Positions 4,913 to 7,492 of a DNA stretch of 7,492 nucleotides are shown here, piece by piece (position 1 is the stretch's first letter; each line of letters starts with the position of its first letter). The stretch is from Coxiellaceae bacterium UBA6002 (GTDB lineage Bacteria; Pseudomonadota; Gammaproteobacteria; UBA6002). Both the position numbers and the translations under genes were made by a program. The stretch is from contig DJAM01000028.1 in the NCBI GenBank assembly GCA_002429595.1, forward strand, positions 1 to 7,492. The letters run 5' to 3'. The notes below the pieces were generated by a model. The model worked only from the letters and a program-made list of their open reading frames with translations, was not told the origin of the DNA and did no database searches.

Positions 4913-6154
4913 TTAAATTGTTACATTAATCGCAAAGTACGGCCCTTCGAAATCAGCATCCATATTTCTTACGTTAATATCAAATAGAGTTGGTCTTGCG
5001 ACACCATTAAAATAATGGTTGATATAATACCCAAGCTCAAAGTCAACGGCCTTACAATACTTAATTGGATAGGTGTAGTTCAAAGCAACCCTTGCTTCGA
5101 AGTCTGGCACCACAATTGTTCTATCTGGATGAGTAATTAGCTGTTCAGGTAGAATACCATCTGCAGGAAGAACAGCTCCAACCGGAACACTTAGATCGCT
5201 TAACGTCACAGGATCTATCGTTGTACCCTCAGCTGTGACACTCGTGACTGTAAAATTAGTATTTCCAGAAAATTCCTGAGACACAGCACTATCAATCGTA
5301 CCCACTAGTAATGACGCTGATAAATTAGCAACCATTCCAACGCCACCGCCTAAAAAGAATGTTCCCTGCATCCCCACTTTGGGACCTAGGCCATCAAAAT
5401 GACTGGAATCCTTGATAATCTGAGCAAGTTGATTGTTCACTAAAGTAATAGTAGTGGTGATATTTTGTTCAAGTTCCGGCACGAAGATAGTTGCGTCTTC
5501 GGTCAGGGTCGTTCTATAGATGTAGGTGGCATTTAAGCGATGGGTTACTCGAGCTTTGCGCAAGCCGGCATACAATCTCACCCTGGCCAGATTATCGATA
5601 TTAATCGATTGTCCGAACTCCAAATCGAGATTGCTTTGGCGAAAGGTGTCGCCAGCACTCACTTGTGACACTGTAAAGTTGACTGGGAGCAAAGTCTCAG
5701 GGACTAAGACTAAACCGGGCACTACGACGCCGCCTTGTTCCACTGTTCCAATTTCAGCAGGTACGAGTATAGTGGTTGGGTCTAGCATAGTGGCAATGAA
5801 GCCAGGTGCATTGAGAGCATTATGTTCAGAGTCTTTTTCATCGAAGTTAAGATAGGACAATCGAACATCGTGGCCAGAACAAGGAAATTCATAACCTACG
5901 AAGACATTGTAGCCGAACTTGAATTTAGGTTGAACATCCCTCAGCCGCCCATCATCAAAAGTCCTTGAATCAAAACTAACTGCATAATCTAATTCAGGCG
6001 CCGTTGCCTTAAGATACAGCGCCGCAATCCCAAGCTCAAATCCGCCTTTAAAAAGAGGTACGTTGACTTGAAAATCATCAATGCCGTTGAGCATGGCGGC
6101 AGAGACAGGGGAGGAAAGAGATAGTAACGCTAACAAACATGCCAATTTTTTCAT
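4913..6154 (-). CDS. Outer membrane beta-barrel protein, Legionella major outer membrane protein-like
   Basis: This 413-residue secreted protein has a clear Sec signal peptide: MKK, a hydrophobic core, then SSPVSAA, with cleavage expected near residue 19 or 20. The mature part is made of alternating-pattern strands, such as FELGIAALYLKA (39-50), FGYNVFVGYEF (80-90), HDVRLSYLNF (95-104), ARVRLYAGLRKARV (190-203), VGMQGTFFLGGGVGMVANL (260-278), VDFELGYYINHYF (370-382) and the C-terminal PYFAINVTI. This layout and the glycine/aromatic pattern resemble the Legionella major outer membrane protein family, a porin and surface protein. The assignment is from memory of the pattern and is not certain. 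Two cysteines remain after processing (Cys92 and Cys367). Three long inserts rich in V, T, P and L (about 118-165, 215-245 and 295-347) look like exposed loops. The ATG at 6154 follows GGATGG on the minus strand. A plausible promoter lies at 6205-6233. Confidence 0.75.
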   Translation of the reverse strand: MKKLACLLALLSLSSPVSAAMLNGIDDFQVNVPLFKGGFELGIAALYLKATAPELDYAVSFDSRTFDDGRLRDVQPKFKFGYNVFVGYEFPCSGHDVRLSYLNFDEKDSEHNALNAPGFIATMLDPTTILVPAEIGTVEQGGVVVPGLVLVPETLLPVNFTVSQVSAGDTFRQSNLDLEFGQSINIDNLARVRLYAGLRKARVTHRLNATYIYRTTLTEDATIFVPELEQNITTTITLVNNQLAQIIKDSSHFDGLGPKVGMQGTFFLGGGVGMVANLSASLLVGTIDSAVSQEFSGNTNFTVTSVTAEGTTIDPVTLSDLSVPVGAVLPADGILPEQLITHPDRTIVVPDFEARVALNYTYPIKYCKAVDFELGYYINHYFNGVARPTLFDINVRNMDADFEGPYFAINVTI

Positions 6155-6204
6155 AGACCATCCATGTGAATTTGTTTTATTGCAATGCGAGCGAAGAATC
6201 AGGT

Positions 6205-6233
6205 ATGTTAAAGAAAAACCCTCTAGATCTCAA
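6205..6233 (-). promoter_or_regulatory. Candidate sigma-70 promoter of the outer membrane protein gene
   Basis: Read on the minus strand, TTGAGA (complement of 6228-6233) is separated by exactly 17 bp from TAACAT (complement of 6205-6210). That gives five and four matches out of six to the consensus boxes. Transcription would start near 6198, giving a leader of about 44 nt. The sites lie within the 94-bp gap shared with the divergent methyltransferase gene. Confidence 0.4.
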
Positions 6234-6248
6234 GGATGAGAAGCGAAG

Positions 6249-7010
6249 TTGAAAAAAGATCCCACGCAACGATTTACTAATACTGTTCCCTATTATTCAA
6301 AATACCGTCCTTCGTATCCACAAGAAGTTATCGAACTATTAAAATTGCAGTGCGGCCTAACAGCCGATGCTGTGATAGCAGACGTTGGTTCAGGAACGGG
6401 TATTTTAACGATGTTGCTCTTGGAATTAGGTAATTGTGTCTATGCTGTTGAACCAAATACCAATATGCGTCATGAAGCCGAACAAACGTTAGCAAAATAT
6501 CCCAACTTTGTGAGTGTCGAAGGAAGCGCAGAAGTCACTACACTGCCAAATCATAGTATTGATCTCATTACTGTTGGCACAGCCTTTCATTGGTTCGATC
6601 CTATAAAAACTAAAATCGAATTTAAGCGAATTCTAACTAAACAAGGGTGGGTGGCATTAATTTTTAATGTGCGCGACCAAAGGACACCAATAGTGAATGA
6701 TTACGAACAGTTATTATTAAAATATTCCAAAGATTACCAAAACACCGCCGCCCAAAAATTTGATTTGTCTGTCACAGAAGAATTTTTTTCACCAAACAAA
6801 ATGCACACCACAATCTTCGCCAATGAGCAATTATTGGACTGGGATGGTTTGCAGGGCAGATTACTGTCAACTTCTTACTGCTTACCCGCTGATGATCCAA
6901 ACTTTAATGTCATGATGAATGATCTAGCGATAATTTTTAAAGAACATGAAATGCGAGGGAAGGTTAGATTTAAATACTGCACCAAAGTTCACTTTGGCCA
7001 ACTACTATAA
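6249..7010 (+). CDS. Class I SAM-dependent methyltransferase
   Basis: This 253-residue cytosolic methyltransferase has the Methyltransf_11-type Rossmann core. The SAM-binding motif I is ADVGSGTG (44-51), and the acidic end of the second strand is VYAVEPN (64-70, Glu68). Post-motif strands are SIDLITVGTAFHWFD (103-117) and GWVALIFNVRD (133-143). The N-terminal RFTNTVPYYSKYRPSYP (8-24) and the AFHWFD motif are typical of the small-molecule methyltransferase branch that includes trans-aconitate/TMT1-like and UbiE-like proteins. The substrate cannot be named. The start is TTG at 6249: an in-frame TGA lies at 6237-6239, and the next Met (residue 55) is past motif I, so no other start keeps the domain. 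An aagga at 6232-6236 is a rather distant ribosome binding site. The gene ends 17 bp before msrA and probably shares its transcript. Confidence 0.88.
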   Translation: MKKDPTQRFTNTVPYYSKYRPSYPQEVIELLKLQCGLTADAVIADVGSGTGILTMLLLELGNCVYAVEPNTNMRHEAEQTLAKYPNFVSVEGSAEVTTLPNHSIDLITVGTAFHWFDPIKTKIEFKRILTKQGWVALIFNVRDQRTPIVNDYEQLLLKYSKDYQNTAAQKFDLSVTEEFFSPNKMHTTIFANEQLLDWDGLQGRLLSTSYCLPADDPNFNVMMNDLAIIFKEHEMRGKVRFKYCTKVHFGQLL

Positions 7011-7015
7011 TAAAA

Positions 7016-7023
7016 AAGGAGGT
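7016..7023 (+). promoter_or_regulatory. Consensus Shine-Dalgarno site of msrA
   Basis: The sequence aaggaggt lies 4 bp before the ATG at 7028 and within the 17-bp gap after the methyltransferase stop codon. It is a full match to the anti-Shine-Dalgarno complement. It suggests that msrA is translated much better than the TTG-started gene upstream of it on the likely shared mRNA. Confidence 0.75.
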
Positions 7024-7027
7024 AATT

Positions 7028-7477
7028 ATGACAGAAACTGCGACTTTTGGAGCAGGCTGCTTTTGGGGGGTTGAACATACTTTTCAGAATATCCGAGGTG
7101 TGATCAAAACAGAAGTTGGTTATGAAGGTGGGGGGACCTCGAACCCTACTTACACCCAAGTTTGTTCTAACACAACGGGCCATGCAGAAGTTGTTCAGGT
7201 CGAATTTGATCCTGAGCAAGTGACTTATGAGGATTTATTGAATGTATTTTGGCGCACTCATAATCCTACGACGCCCAACCGTCAGGGATTAGATGTGGGC
7301 AGTCAATATCGCTCAGTGATTTTCTACCATTCAGAACAACAAAAACGTCTAGCAGAACAATCGAAACAAGATTTAGAAAATAAGAGTCAGTTACATATCG
7401 TTACCCAGATCGTACCTGCAACGACATTTTATCGTGCTGAAGAATATCATCAGAAATATCATGATAAAAATAAATAA
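7028..7477 (+). CDS. msrA: Peptide-methionine (S)-S-oxide reductase MsrA
   Basis: MsrA reduces the S-epimer of methionine sulfoxide in proteins and free methionine, repairing oxidative damage. The 149-residue protein starts directly with the catalytic core: GAGCFWGVE (8-16) with the nucleophile Cys11, then the family blocks VGYEGG (30-35), NPTYTQVC (39-46), TGHAEVVQVEFDP (50-62), HNPTTPNRQGLDVGSQYRS (78-96) and YRAEEYHQKY (135-144). Conserved partners of the active site, including Glu54 and Asp89, are present. Only two cysteines occur (Cys11 and Cys46), and the C-terminal extension that carries the resolving cysteines in E. coli MsrA is absent. This is a short form, probably a one-Cys enzyme or one resolving through Cys46. 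It is complete, with TAA at 7475-7477. No MsrB domain is fused or adjacent within the window. Confidence 0.96.
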   Translation: MTETATFGAGCFWGVEHTFQNIRGVIKTEVGYEGGGTSNPTYTQVCSNTTGHAEVVQVEFDPEQVTYEDLLNVFWRTHNPTTPNRQGLDVGSQYRSVIFYHSEQQKRLAEQSKQDLENKSQLHIVTQIVPATTFYRAEEYHQKYHDKNK

Positions 7478-7492
7478 GTAATGCTGTCCTTG

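Noticed and set aside
5526..5855. Open frame of 109 codons on the plus strand inside the outer membrane protein gene
   Set aside because: It is an antisense shadow of the porin-like gene, with a composition typical of a reverse-complement frame and no signal of its own.

Overview
The window looks like a chromosomal segment of a low-to-moderate GC gammaproteobacterium, most likely in or near the Legionellales (Legionella/Coxiella/Aquicella-like). The best pointer is a signal-peptide-bearing outer membrane protein at 4913-6154 that resembles the Legionella major outer membrane protein family. Short palindromic repeats built on ATTCCCGC/GCGGGAAT in the gaps between genes fit this as well. The taxonomic placement is inference. 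No rRNA, tRNA, CRISPR array, insertion sequence or phage gene is visible.

Layout: (1) 1-181 holds a decayed tandem array of the palindromic repeat. (2) 182-2214 (+) is a two-gene unit: a LysE/RhtB-type amino-acid exporter and, 8 bp downstream, a 476-residue protein joining a YheO/DauR-like PAS plus helix-turn-helix regulator to a complete PhzF-family isomerase domain. (3) 2215-2462 is non-coding and carries two different long inverted repeats. (4) map (methionine aminopeptidase, -) and wecE/rffA (dTDP-4-amino-4,6-dideoxygalactose transaminase, +) are divergent, with a 95-bp gap. (5) A small RRM RNA-binding protein gene (+) converges on the outer membrane protein gene (-). A perfect 15-bp stem-loop fills the 42-bp gap between them. 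(6) A SAM-dependent methyltransferase (+) diverges from the outer membrane protein gene and is followed after 17 bp by msrA (peptide methionine sulfoxide reductase A). The window ends 15 bp after msrA.

Most of the window is housekeeping: N-terminal Met removal, surface-sugar amination, RNA binding, an outer membrane porin and repair of oxidised methionine. The part most worth attention is the 182-2214 unit. An amino-acid exporter is coupled to a one-polypeptide sensor, DNA-binding and isomerase protein, which suggests a self-contained system that senses, converts and exports a small (perhaps amino-acid-like) metabolite. The domain assignments rest on visible motifs. The joint function is inference.
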